A stretch of DNA of 64,000 nt from Streptomyces justiciae (GTDB taxonomy: Bacteria > Actinomycetota > Actinomycetes > Streptomycetales > Streptomycetaceae), in the NCBI RefSeq assembly GCF_015163075.1, contig NZ_JADDXU010000018.1, positions 62,001 to 126,000 on the forward strand, in the 5' to 3' direction. The translations under genes and the position numbers were made by a program. Shown here piece by piece: positions 39,695-48,362 of this stretch. Numbering within the stretch: the stretch's first letter is position 1; the number at the start of each line of letters is the position of its first letter. The notes beneath the pieces are model-generated. The model worked only from the letters and a program-made list of their open reading frames with translations. It was not told the origin of the DNA and made no database searches.

Positions 39695-40478
39695 GGGAAC
39701 GGATGGCCTTCCGGCGGACCTGGCGTGCTCTTCGGACCATGGCGTACCCCTTGGTGAACGCGCGGTCCCGGGCGAAGTTGCGGGCGATGGCCCGGCCTTC
39801 GATCAAGCGCTGGAACTCCTCGGCGTCCGTACTGCGGCGTACGGTGACCCGCAGCAGCGCGTACGGCCCCTGTCGGCGCCGCGCGAGTCCGTTGCCGACG
39901 GCGAGGGCCTGGGCGTACCCCGTCTCGCGGACCTGCTCGCGGACGCGGCGGCTGGAGTAGCCGTAGGGGTAGGCGAACGAGACCGGGACGGTGCCGAGTT
40001 CGTCGGCGACGATCTCCTTGCAGAGGATCAGTTCGCGGCGCAGGCTGTCGTCGTCGAGCTGGTCGAGCTGCGGGTGGGTGTGGCTGTGCCCGCCGATCTC
40101 CACGCCCTCGGCGGCGAGTTCACGCACCTGCGGCCAGTCCAGCATGGTGTCCAGCGCGTGACCGTTGTCGTGCGGGCCGCGCAGCCACGCCGTCGACACG
40201 AACAGGGTGGCGGCGAAGCCGTGCTTGGCGAGCACGGGCAGCGCGTGCCGGTGGACGCCCTCGTAGCCGTCGTCGAAGGTCACCAGGACCGGACGCGCGG
40301 GCAGCGGGCGGCCGTCGCGCCAGTGCGCCGCCAGCTGGGCCGTGGTGATCGGCGTGTGGCCCAAGTCCGCGATGACGCCCATCTGTTGGGCGAAGGCCTC
40401 GGGCGTCACCGACAGCTCGCGGGTGGCGTCGTTCGGGTCGGTCGCGATGGAGTGGTACATGAGGATCGGCACGCTCAT
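39687..40478 (-). CDS. Polysaccharide deacetylase (CE4)
   Basis: 263-residue NodB-type deacetylase. Motif 1 LVTFDDGYEG supplies the catalytic base and metal Asp, motif 2 IGGHSHTHPQLDQL the two metal His, and motif 3 FAYPYGYSSRRV the substrate wall. The start MSVPILMYHSI is typical. There is no signal peptide, so it may act on a cytoplasmic or lipid-linked glycan intermediate before export. It overlaps the genes on both sides (ATGA with the GT2 upstream, 8 bases with the flippase downstream), so it belongs to one translationally coupled operon. Confidence 0.92.
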   Translation of the reverse strand: MSVPILMYHSIATDPNDATRELSVTPEAFAQQMGVIADLGHTPITTAQLAAHWRDGRPLPARPVLVTFDDGYEGVHRHALPVLAKHGFAATLFVSTAWLRGPHDNGHALDTMLDWPQVRELAAEGVEIGGHSHTHPQLDQLDDDSLRRELILCKEIVADELGTVPVSFAYPYGYSSRRVREQVRETGYAQALAVGNGLARRRQGPYALLRVTVRRSTDAEEFQRLIEGRAIARNFARDRAFTKGYAMVRRARQVRRKAIRSRV

Positions 40479-41461
40479 CTCGGTCCCCCCTCGATCGGCG
40501 CCACCTGGAACGTGGCGTCCCCCTTCCGGGTCCGTACGCTCCCCACCACGTACCCACCGGCGGCCGTCAGCACCCCCGCGACGATCGCGCCCGCCCGCCC
40601 CGCGCCGCCCGGCCGGGCCAGCACGGCGTCGCGCAGCCCGCGCACCACCCCGGCGGGCAGCACCCGGGTGGCGTACCGGCGTTCGGACTCAAGTCCCTTG
40701 TCCGCGCCCACACTTCGGGCCACCAGCGCTTTTGACAGGCCCTCGGCGTAGGCGCGCGTGCGGAAGTACCCGAAGTGCTCACGCGCCTCGGGCACCCGGT
40801 GGTGGATCACCGCGCGGTCGTCGATCAGCAGCACCGCGTCCGGCCTGGCCCGGGTGAGCCGGATGCACAGCTCCGTCTCCTCGCAGCCCAGCGGCCGCTT
40901 GTCGCCGTCGCGTCCGATGCCGGTGGCGAATCCGCCGGCCGCGTCGAACGCCGTACGCCGGAAAGAGGCGTTGCCGCCCAGGACGTTGCGCACCCGCACC
41001 CGGCCCTCGGGCAGACCCTTGTAGGTGCAGCCCACCACCCAGTCGAACTCCGCCGGGAACCAGGCGGGACGGCGGCCCGACGCCCAGATCGGCAGGGTGC
41101 GCCCGCCGACCGCCATCACCTTGGGGTCGGCGTACCCGGCGGCGAAGTGGCGCAGCCAGTCGCGCTCGGCGACGGCGTCGTCGTCGAGGAAGGCGATCAC
41201 CTCGCCGTACGAGGCGGCGATGCCGGTGTTGCGGCCCGCGGACAGGCCCCGGGGGCCCTCGTTGGCGAGCACCCGTACGTCCGCGACCTCCTTGTACTCC
41301 TTGGCCAGCCGGTCCAGGAGCGCCGCGTTGTGGTCGACGACCAGCAGCGTCTCCCGCGCCGGGTACGACTGCGCCCGCACCGAGGAGACCGCCGCGAGGA
41401 TGTCCTCCCAGCGGTCCTCGGTGTAGACGCAGATCACGACGGAGATGTCGGGACCGCTCAA
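40475..41461 (-). CDS. Glycosyltransferase family 2
   Basis: 328-residue inverting GT-A transferase. It has ISVVICVYTEDRWED, ending the first strand, then GPRGLSAGRNTGIAAS, the metal-binding IAFLDDDAVAERDWL (DxD), VLGGNASFRRTAFDAAGG and GCEETELCIRL, the ED catalytic motif. The C-terminal third carries a hydrophobic patch that may bind membrane. ATGA overlaps link it to both neighbours. Likely adds a sugar to a lipid-linked precursor of the surface glycan. Confidence 0.92.
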   Translation of the reverse strand: MSGPDISVVICVYTEDRWEDILAAVSSVRAQSYPARETLLVVDHNAALLDRLAKEYKEVADVRVLANEGPRGLSAGRNTGIAASYGEVIAFLDDDAVAERDWLRHFAAGYADPKVMAVGGRTLPIWASGRRPAWFPAEFDWVVGCTYKGLPEGRVRVRNVLGGNASFRRTAFDAAGGFATGIGRDGDKRPLGCEETELCIRLTRARPDAVLLIDDRAVIHHRVPEAREHFGYFRTRAYAEGLSKALVARSVGADKGLESERRYATRVLPAGVVRGLRDAVLARPGGAGRAGAIVAGVLTAAGGYVVGSVRTRKGDATFQVAPIEGGPR

Positions 41462-42279
41462 GACACCTCTCCCCGGACCGAGTCGAGCAGCGGGGAGTGG
41501 TGGGCCTGGCGGCGCAGCTCACGCCGGTTGGAGCGCTCGCCGAGGATCACCTTGAGCACCCGGAACCCGTCGCGCACCGCGCGCAGATTGCTCGCGCCGT
41601 GGATGCGGAGGTACTCGTAGCTCGGTATCTCCTGCACCTTGAGGCCCGCCTTGACCACCCTGATGTTGATCAGGGTCTCGATCTCGAAGCCCGTGCAGTC
41701 GAGGTCGATCTTGTCGAGGCAGTGCCGCCAGAACGCGTTGTATCCGTAGCAGAGATCGGTGTAGCGGGCGCCGAACTTGCGGTTGACGATGGTGCACAGG
41801 GCCCAGTTGCCGAGCTTGCGGATGAAGGTCATGTCGTCGGTGCCGCCGCCGTTGGCGAAGCGGGAGCCCTTGGCGAAGTCCGCGCCCGAGACCAGGGCGG
41901 AGACATAGCTGAGGATCTCGTGCCCGTCGGCCGAGCCGTCCGCGTCGACCATCACGATGATGTCGCCGGTGCACGCCTCGAACCCGGTGATCAGCGCGTC
42001 GCCCTTGCCCTTGCCGGACTGCCGGACGACCTTGACCTCCGGCCACAGCTCGCGGGCCACTTCGACGGTGTCGTCCGTGGAGTTGCCGTCGACCAGGACC
42101 ACTTCGTGGATCCAGTCGGGCAGCGTCTTGAAGACGTACGGAAGGTTCTCCGCCTCGTTCATGGCGGGGATCACGACACTCACCGGCGGCGCGATGGCCA
42201 GGTGAGTGGAGACGGGCCGGTACTTGCCGGCCGTGGACACATCCTGGCCCGTTGACGCAGGGCGCAGAACTGAGCTCAT
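41458..42279 (-). CDS. Glycosyltransferase family 2 (DPM1-like)
   Basis: 273-residue GT2 resembling dolichyl/polyprenyl-phosphate sugar synthases. VSVVIPAMNEAENLPYVF begins the fold; VDGNSTDDTVEVAR and IIVMVDADGSADGHEI carry the nucleotide and metal sites, followed by KGSRFANGGGTDDMTFIR. It lacks C-terminal membrane helices. The ATG at 42279 has GAGGGA upstream and is preferred over 42363. It is the first gene of the tightly coupled GT2-GT2-deacetylase-flippase run and may make a polyprenyl-phosphate donor for the GT-C-like half of the fusion protein. Confidence 0.9.
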   Translation of the reverse strand: MSSVLRPASTGQDVSTAGKYRPVSTHLAIAPPVSVVIPAMNEAENLPYVFKTLPDWIHEVVLVDGNSTDDTVEVARELWPEVKVVRQSGKGKGDALITGFEACTGDIIVMVDADGSADGHEILSYVSALVSGADFAKGSRFANGGGTDDMTFIRKLGNWALCTIVNRKFGARYTDLCYGYNAFWRHCLDKIDLDCTGFEIETLINIRVVKAGLKVQEIPSYEYLRIHGASNLRAVRDGFRVLKVILGERSNRRELRRQAHHSPLLDSVRGEVS

Positions 42280-42654
42280 GAGTCTGGTTCCCTCTCGTCC
42301 GGCTGGACCGCCCGCCCCTGGGCGGCCCGGCTGTTGTCCGGTTCGAAAGGGGGGTTGTTTCACCTACGGCATGCCGAAAGGGATCTCCGAGCACGCCCGG
42401 GTGAGCTGGCAAAGCCGGCCGACGGCGAAAACGGCCGCCGGTCGCGCGGCACGACTCGGTCACAGTTGCGGTCACCGAGCACGGCACCCCCCTACCGCGC
42501 CCCGCGCCGGTCTGTCGCGGTCCTTGAGCCCTCCCCTAGTACCGCTGACGACGGACCGATGCGGGTGAGATGTACGACGGTATTGACGATTGAACCCGTA
42601 TGGCAAGACCTGGAACCAGGCCTCACGTTTTTGTTGGTTTGACCGTTACGGAAC
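42280..42654. other. Intergenic region upstream of the glycan operon
   Basis: 375 bases with no credible ORF and a local fall in GC content (about 42550-42660). It must carry the promoter for the leftward GT2 operon and the end of the acyltransferase transcript. A CCTGG-AA-CCAGG palindrome lies around 42610 near a T-run read rightward, which may help stop readthrough. I could not pick a promoter with confidence. Confidence 0.4.
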
Positions 42655-43752
42655 CTATTGGTTGTACGAACGGAGCCTTCCGATTTTCTTGAGCATCCGG
42701 TCCGCCGGCGCGAACAGCTCCGGCCGTGACTGGACGGTGGTGCGCAGCGCCCGGACGGGGGCGCGGCGCGCCCGGTGCCCGATCGCGACCGGGTGACGCC
42801 GGGTCACCCACCCCTCCGACACGGTGATCTCCCGTGTCTTCAGGGAGTCCTTGTACTCCTTCTGCCCCCGGCCGAGATCGAGGTACGCGATCCCGTCGGC
42901 GGCGGCCGCCTCGGCCATCCGCAGATGCAGGACGAGCCCCGGCGAGTACTTCGCGTACCCCGGGTCGTACGCCGGGAACCAGCACGCGAGCACCCGCTCC
43001 GTGCGCAGCCCGAAGTGCGCCGCGATCGGCCGCTCGTCCGCGTAGAGCACCGACAGGATGCCCGCGAACGGCTCGGAACGCGTGTGGAACAGCTGCTCCA
43101 CGAGCCGGCTGATCCAGTCGTGGGCGAACCGGTCGCTGCGCCCGGTCCTGCGGTACTGCGCGGACTTCCAGCCCATCAGGGTGCGCAGCACCGCCGGGTC
43201 GCGCTCGTCGTGGACGTACCGCACCCCGCCGGCGTCCCGGCCGAGCCTGCGTTCCTTCGCGAGCGTGGTCCGGGTGAACTTCGGCGCCTGGGACCGCAGA
43301 TGGCGCAGATAGGCGTCGTAGCCCTGGTCGACGTCCATGACCGGGGACGGGAAGCTTCCCCGGGCGCCCGCGGCGAACGGCTCCTGGCCCTCCACCAGGT
43401 GGTCGAACTCCCAGACGGCGAGCCCGCAGGCGCGCAGCAGCTCCCGCGCGTCCCAGGTGAAACCGGGCCGGTGGACGAGCCCCTGGGCGTCCGAGACGCC
43501 GAGGCCGACGGCCCGGCCGACTCCGGTCGCGGTCCGGTGGAAGGCGAAGAAGGCGGCGGGCTCGCCGTCCTCCCGTACGACCGCGATCCGTACGCCCCGC
43601 CGGCACCGGCCGACGGCGAGCGCGAACTCGGGGGACAGGAACGGGTTCGCCAGCTCGGGCGAGCCCTGCAGATGCGCCTTGGACTGCAACGACGTCCACG
43701 CCGCCCGGTCGGCGGCGCTCAGCTCGCCGGGGCGGTACACACTGATGTCCAC
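42655..43752 (-). CDS. CelD/FemAB-like GNAT acyltransferase
   Basis: 365-residue protein with a duplicated GNAT-type fold, as in CelD/BcsL and FemX-like proteins. It shows SPEFALAVGRCRRGVRIAVVRED and PAAFFAFHRTATGVGRAVG in the first half, and RPIAAHFGLRTERVLACWFPAYDPGYAKYSPG in the second. DLGRGQKEYKDSLKTRE is a very characteristic C-terminal motif. Such proteins transfer acyl or aminoacyl groups to cell-surface polysaccharides or peptidoglycan. It starts one base after the stop of the upstream membrane-protein gene, indicating one transcript. A basic C-terminal tail ends at LRSYNQ. Confidence 0.85.
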   Translation of the reverse strand: MDISVYRPGELSAADRAAWTSLQSKAHLQGSPELANPFLSPEFALAVGRCRRGVRIAVVREDGEPAAFFAFHRTATGVGRAVGLGVSDAQGLVHRPGFTWDARELLRACGLAVWEFDHLVEGQEPFAAGARGSFPSPVMDVDQGYDAYLRHLRSQAPKFTRTTLAKERRLGRDAGGVRYVHDERDPAVLRTLMGWKSAQYRRTGRSDRFAHDWISRLVEQLFHTRSEPFAGILSVLYADERPIAAHFGLRTERVLACWFPAYDPGYAKYSPGLVLHLRMAEAAAADGIAYLDLGRGQKEYKDSLKTREITVSEGWVTRRHPVAIGHRARRAPVRALRTTVQSRPELFAPADRMLKKIGRLRSYNQ

Positions 43753-43753
43753 G

Positions 43754-44191
43754 TCAGGGAGTCCGTCCCGTCGTCGTACGGCCGCGTCGCCGCCGTACCC
43801 ACACCAGCAGCAGGAGCAGCGCGCTGATCGCGGTCACCGCCACGACGCCGCCGCGGTAGGACCACCGGTGGGTGGCCAGCATGCCCTGGGCCACCAGCAT
43901 GTTGACGACGACCGAGCCGGCCAGGGCGGTGAGTACCCGGGCGAGCGGTTCGAGGCCGCGCAGCGCGGCGGCGAGGGCGACGGCGGGCGCCGTCAGCAGG
44001 AAGAACAGGGTGAACGGGCCGCGCAGCGGCGAGTCCGCGCCGGTCAGCGCGAGCAGCGCGCCGAACCCGCCGACGGCCGTCGCGGCGCCCGCGAGCAGCG
44101 GCGAGAGGTCTCTGACCGAGCCTCTGCCCGCCGCTGGCCCCGCGCCCTCGGCACGAGCCCTTGAAGATGTCCTGATACGTATGGTCTGCAT
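43754..44191 (-). CDS. Small membrane protein of the glycan locus
   Basis: 145-residue protein. After a basic N-terminus it has four hydrophobic segments (for example LSPLLAGAATAVGGFGALLAL and VAVTAISALLLLLVWVRRR) and ends with an Arg-rich tail. No family is recognised with confidence. The ATG at 44191 has a G-rich ribosome site; the longer frame to 44305 would run into the terminator hairpin of the subtilisin gene. Its stop is one base from the acyltransferase start, so a partner role (donor lipid handling or docking) is plausible. Confidence 0.65.
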   Translation of the reverse strand: MQTIRIRTSSRARAEGAGPAAGRGSVRDLSPLLAGAATAVGGFGALLALTGADSPLRGPFTLFFLLTAPAVALAAALRGLEPLARVLTALAGSVVVNMLVAQGMLATHRWSYRGGVVAVTAISALLLLLVWVRRRRGRTTTGRTP

Positions 44192-44307
44192 TGGCGACTT
44201 TGCCCCCCGAAGCGCCGGATGCCGGGCTTCAATGTGACCCAGGCCCCTGGCGGCCGTCAAGGGCCGGAGGGCCCTGTGCGGGGGATGGTACGGACAATGA
44301 GACAAGT

Positions 44308-44340
44308 GTTCCCCGGAGGCGCAAGTCGCCCCCGGGGAAC
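44308..44340 (-). terminator. Terminator after the subtilisin gene
   Basis: Nine-base perfect outer stem (44308-44316 with 44332-44340) and an inner four-base stem (44318-44321 with 44327-44330), located about 20 bases past the end of the leftward protease gene and upstream of the next leftward gene. Confidence 0.82.
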
Positions 44341-44357
44341 GGTCGTTCAGCTGCGCG

Positions 44358-45569
44358 CTACGGGACGAGCTTGAGGAGCTTGTTCGGCGAGCCGCTGCCC
44401 GCGCTGGTGACCACGCCGGAGGTGGCGCCGTTCACCAGGGCCGAGGCGACCGTGGCCGGGGTGGCCGAGGTGTGGCCCGCGAGATAGACCGCAGCGGCGC
44501 CCGCGACGTGCGGGGTCGCCATCGACGTGCCGGAGAGCGTGGCGGTGGCGGTGTCGCTGGTGTTGTAGCCCGCGATGATCGACGAGCCGGGCGCGAAGAT
44601 GTCCAGCGTGGAGCCGTAGTTCGAGTAGCTGGCCTTGGCGTCCGTGCTGGTGGTGGCGCCGACCGTGATCGCGCTGGCGACGCGGGCCGGGGAGTACGAG
44701 GAGGCGTTGGCGGAGCTGTTGCCCGCCGCGACCGCGTAGGTCACACCGCTCGCGATGGAGTTGGCGACCGCGGTGTCCAGCGAGGTGGAGGCGGAGCCGC
44801 CGAGCGACATGTTGGCGACGGCCGGGGTGGTGTGGTTGTTGGTCACCCAGTTGATGCCCGCGATCACACCGGCCGTGGTGCCCGAGCCGCTGTTGTCCAG
44901 CACCCGCACCGCCACGATGTTCGCCTTCTTGGCGACGCCATAGGTGGTGCCCGCGATCGTGGTGGCCACATGGGTGCCGTGGCCGTTGCCGTCGGAGGCG
45001 GTGGTGTCGCCGTCGACCGCGTCGTAGCCGTAGGACGCACGGCCGCTGATCTGGGTGTGGGTGATGCGCACGCCGGTGTCGATGACGTAGACCGTCACGC
45101 CGCTGCCCGCGGTGTCCGGGTAGGTGTACGTGCCGGAAAGCGGAAGCGCGGCCTGGTCGATGCGGTCGAGGCCCCAGGGGGCGCTGGACTGCGTGGTGTC
45201 GGCGAGCTTCACGACCTGGTTCTGCTCGACGTGGGCCACGGCCGGGTCGGCCGCGAGTCTCCTGGCCTCGGTCGCGGAGAGGGTGGCCGAGTAGCCGTTC
45301 AGCACCGTTCCGAACGTCTTCTTGACCGTGCCGCCGTACTCCTTGACCAGGTTCTTGCCCGCGGCCGAGGTCGCCTTCAGGCCGGCGGACCCGGTCTTGA
45401 GCGTGACGATGTAGCTGTCCTTGATCGCTGTGGGGGAGTCGGCGGCAAGGACCTTGCCCTCGGCCGGGGCGGCCTGGGCGGGAAGGGTGGTGAGCCCACC
45501 GACGAGGGCGGCGGTCGCCAGACCGGTTATCGCGGCGAACCGGAGCTTCTTGCTACGCAGTTGTGCCAT
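44358..45569 (-). CDS. Secreted subtilisin-family serine protease (S8, proteinase K-like)
   Basis: 403-residue pre-pro-protease. A signal peptide ends near AQA, and an I9 pro-domain carries DSYIVTLKTG and the HVEQNQVV end. The catalytic domain has Asp in VTVYVIDTGV, His in NGHGTHVATTIAG, oxyanion Asn in VAAGNSSANAS and Ser in SGTSMATPHVAG. Spacing of these motifs is that of the proteinase K branch. The ATG at 45569 is chosen because the preceding residues are uncharged by family rules and a GAGGAGG lies upstream, although at long spacing (12). Divergent from the SGNH lipase; several inverted repeats lie between them. Confidence 0.93.
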   Translation of the reverse strand: MAQLRSKKLRFAAITGLATAALVGGLTTLPAQAAPAEGKVLAADSPTAIKDSYIVTLKTGSAGLKATSAAGKNLVKEYGGTVKKTFGTVLNGYSATLSATEARRLAADPAVAHVEQNQVVKLADTTQSSAPWGLDRIDQAALPLSGTYTYPDTAGSGVTVYVIDTGVRITHTQISGRASYGYDAVDGDTTASDGNGHGTHVATTIAGTTYGVAKKANIVAVRVLDNSGSGTTAGVIAGINWVTNNHTTPAVANMSLGGSASTSLDTAVANSIASGVTYAVAAGNSSANASSYSPARVASAITVGATTSTDAKASYSNYGSTLDIFAPGSSIIAGYNTSDTATATLSGTSMATPHVAGAAAVYLAGHTSATPATVASALVNGATSGVVTSAGSGSPNKLLKLVP

Positions 45570-45885
45570 TACGAGGGAGTCCTCCTCATAGGCGACGCGC
45601 GCCGGGGTCGGGCGCGCGTCAGTGGGGGGTGCGCGCGTGATCGCGCACACGACCCGGAACGTCGCGTTCCCGTCTCGGGCTGAGTAAAGAGTGGGTCATC
45701 TACAGGGGTTGCTCAAGGGAGTTGAGCACCCGTCAACAAATCTGTCATGCCCACGTAATCAAACACACTGCGAACACACAGGGTCGCGGTGTGTAAGCCC
45801 TGAAAAGTCTTGGCATGGACACTTCCCGTCAACACGCGTAGTTGCTACGACGGTTGTGGCAGAGATCCTGCTAAAGGGAGGTTCC
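45570..45885. promoter_or_regulatory. Divergent regulatory region between subtilisin and SGNH lipase
   Basis: 316 non-coding bases carrying three perfect inverted repeats: GTGCGCG/CGCGCAC at 45629-45648, GGAACG/CGTTCC at 45656-45670 and TGCTCAA/TTGAGCA at 45710-45728. The first two lie on the subtilisin side, the third roughly mid-way. They are candidates for operators that coordinate two secreted hydrolases, but no regulator can be named. Confidence 0.5.
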
Positions 45886-46680
45886 ATGAGACGTTCCCGA
45901 TTTGCCGCTTACGTCACCACGCTCCTCCTCGCCGTCGGCGCCGCCCTCACCGGGGCGACCTCGGCCCAGGCGGCGACCGGCCCCTATGTGGCCCTCGGCG
46001 ACTCCTACTCGTCCGGGGTCGGCGCCGGCAGCTACATCTCCTCCAGCGGCGACTGCAAGCAGAGCACGAAGGCCTACCCCTACCTCTGGGCCGCCGCCAA
46101 CTCACCCTCGTCGTTCAGCTTCAAGGCCTGCTCGGGCGCCCGAACGGGTGATGTTCTGGCGAACCAGCTGGGCACCCTCAACACCAGCACGGCGCTCGTC
46201 TCGATCAGCATCGGCGGCAACGACGCCGGCTTCGCCGACGTCATGACGACCTGTGTGCTCCAGTCCGACAGCTCCTGCCTGTCCCGCATCAACACCGCCA
46301 AGGCGTACGTCGACTCGACGCTGCCCGGCCAGCTCGACAACGTCTACTCGGCGATCAGCAGCAAGGCCCCCAACGCCCGGGTGGTCGTTCTCGGCTACCC
46401 GCGCTTCTACAAGCTCGGCACCTCCTGCGTGGGCCTGTCCGAGACCAAGCGCTCGGCGATCAACGGCGCCGCGGACTACCTCGACGCCGCCATCGCCAAG
46501 CGCGCCGCGGACCACGGCTTCACCTGGGGCGACGTCCGCGGCACCTTCACCAACCACGAGATCTGCTCCGGCAGTTCCTGGCTGCACAGCCTGAACTGGC
46601 TCAACATCGGCGAGTCGTACCACCCCACCGCGGCCGGCCAGTCCGGCGGCTATCTGCCCGTCATGAACAGCGCGGCCTGA
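45886..46680 (+). CDS. Secreted SGNH/GDSL lipase
   Basis: 264-residue secreted esterase/lipase of the Streptomyces SGNH group, to which the structurally studied S. coelicolor and S. rimosus enzymes belong. A signal peptide ends AQA. VALGDSYSSGVGAG holds the nucleophile Ser, ISIGGNDAGFADVM the oxyanion Asn, and ESYHPTAAGQSGGY the catalytic His. Six cysteines fit three disulfides. An AGGGAGG ribosome site precedes ATG 45886; the frame upstream to 45691 is not coding. Expected to hydrolyse extracellular esters or phospholipids. Confidence 0.94.
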   Translation: MRRSRFAAYVTTLLLAVGAALTGATSAQAATGPYVALGDSYSSGVGAGSYISSSGDCKQSTKAYPYLWAAANSPSSFSFKACSGARTGDVLANQLGTLNTSTALVSISIGGNDAGFADVMTTCVLQSDSSCLSRINTAKAYVDSTLPGQLDNVYSAISSKAPNARVVVLGYPRFYKLGTSCVGLSETKRSAINGAADYLDAAIAKRAADHGFTWGDVRGTFTNHEICSGSSWLHSLNWLNIGESYHPTAAGQSGGYLPVMNSAA

Positions 46681-46700
46681 GCCTCACTCGGCCTGAGTCC

Positions 46701-48287
46701 TCACTCGGTAGGAGTGGCAGAGGGGGAGGCCCCGCCCGTCGGGGTCTCCGTCTCACAAGTCACCGAGAAGGGAACGGAGTTCGACGTCCGGTGCTGCGGA
46801 TCGCGCACCTCGACACTGATCTCGTTCTGATACGTCCCGCTGTCGTCGTACGTCGTCACGAACGCCGTGTCCTGCCGCGATTTGCCGCCCCCTTCCGGGA
46901 ACGACAGCGTCTTCCAGCCCTGGTCCATGACCTTGCCGTCCTTGGACTTCCAGCGGTACGTCACCTCCGCCGGCAGCCGCCCCACCGTGATCGTCGCCGT
47001 GAAGGAGGGCGCCTCGGACTGCGCCGGCGGACACGTCCCCGCGTACTCCGTGTTCGCGCCGGACAGCACGACCTGCACGCTCTGCGGCGCGGGCGCGCTC
47101 GTGGTGGGCGTGGCCGGCTCGGACGACGAGGGCGGCGGCGCCTCCGTGTCCTGCCCCGGCGAACTGGCCGTGGTCTCGCTCCGGCTGGTGCTGCTCCCGG
47201 TGTTGGCGTCGCCACCGCCGTCGTCCCGGTTGAGCAGGGCGTACGTCAGCCCCGCGACCGCCAGCGCCAGGGCGGCGACGCCCGCGATCAGGACGACCGC
47301 GGCACGGCGGTTGCGGTCGGGAGGCTCGGACGCCGTCGCCGGCGCGGCCCGCGTGGGAGCCGTGGGCGGCAGCGGTGCCGTCGGCGGCTCCTCGCGGTAC
47401 CCGGCGACCGTCGGTGTATACGGAACGGGAACGGGCGGGACCGCCCCGGTGCGGGGGGTGCCTCCCGCACCGATGATCCGCAGCTCCTGCTCGGCGCGGT
47501 CGGCGGGCAGCCGCTCGGCCGGGTCCTTGCGCAGCAGCCCCTCGATGACGGGGGTGAGGGGACCGGCCCGGTGCGAGGTCGGCAGCTCCTCGTCGACGAT
47601 CGCGCGCAGCGTGCTCAGCGGGGTGTTCTGCCGGAACGGGGAGTTGCCCTCGACCGCCGCGTACAGCAGCACGCCCAGCGACCACAGGTCCGACTCCGGA
47701 CCCGGCGTACGGCCCAACGCCCGCTCCGGGGCCAGAAATTCGGGCGAGCCGATCACCTCACCGGTCATCGTCAGCGCCGAACTGCCCTCGACCATGGCGA
47801 TGCCGAAGTCGGTGAGCACCACCCGCCCGTCGTTCGACATCAGCACGTTGGCCGGCTTCACGTCCCGGTGCAGCACCCCCGCCTCGTGCGCCGCGCGCAG
47901 CGCGGAGAGGATCTCGGCGCCGATGTGCGCCGCCCGCTGCGGCGACAGCGGGCCGTCGGCGTCCAGCACGTCGGCGAGCGACACGCCCCTGACCAGCTCC
48001 ATGACGATCCAGGGGCGGCCGTCCTCGGTGGCCACGTCGTACACCGTCACCACGTTCCGGTTGGCGACCCGGGCCGCGGCCCACGCCTCCCGCTCCAGGC
48101 GCGCGTACATCCGCTCCACCTCGGAAGTCGCCAGCCCGGCCGGTGCCCGCACCTCCTTGACGGCGACCTCGCGGTGCAGCACCTCGTCGCGGGCGCGCCA
48201 CACGGTTCCCATGCCGCCCTCGCCGAGCGGGGACAGCAGGCGGTACCGTCCGGCGATCAGACGTTCACGGCCCGGTTCTTCGGACAC
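46701..48287 (-). CDS. Receptor-type Ser/Thr protein kinase (PknB-like)
   Basis: 528-residue membrane kinase. The cytoplasmic kinase domain has LGEGGMGTVWRA, Lys44 in VAVKEV, HRDVKPANVLMSNDG and TDFGIAM, with SPEFLAPERA as the P+1 loop. A Pro-rich segment precedes one membrane helix (VVLIAGVAALALAVAGLTYAL). Outside are a Ser/Thr/Glu linker and a beta-rich Ig-like domain with one cysteine pair (AGTCPP and VTCET), not PASTA repeats. GTG at 48287 with GGGGGA upstream. Convergent with the SGNH lipase, 20 bases apart. The ligand is unknown. Confidence 0.93.
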   Translation of the reverse strand: MSEEPGRERLIAGRYRLLSPLGEGGMGTVWRARDEVLHREVAVKEVRAPAGLATSEVERMYARLEREAWAAARVANRNVVTVYDVATEDGRPWIVMELVRGVSLADVLDADGPLSPQRAAHIGAEILSALRAAHEAGVLHRDVKPANVLMSNDGRVVLTDFGIAMVEGSSALTMTGEVIGSPEFLAPERALGRTPGPESDLWSLGVLLYAAVEGNSPFRQNTPLSTLRAIVDEELPTSHRAGPLTPVIEGLLRKDPAERLPADRAEQELRIIGAGGTPRTGAVPPVPVPYTPTVAGYREEPPTAPLPPTAPTRAAPATASEPPDRNRRAAVVLIAGVAALALAVAGLTYALLNRDDGGGDANTGSSTSRSETTASSPGQDTEAPPPSSSEPATPTTSAPAPQSVQVVLSGANTEYAGTCPPAQSEAPSFTATITVGRLPAEVTYRWKSKDGKVMDQGWKTLSFPEGGGKSRQDTAFVTTYDDSGTYQNEISVEVRDPQHRTSNSVPFSVTCETETPTGGASPSATPTE

Positions 48288-48362
48288 GGGCGTCCCCCAT
48301 TCGCAACGTTCGCAGCGTTCGCGACTCCGCGTGACTTCGCGTGATTTCTCCCCAAAAGTAGC

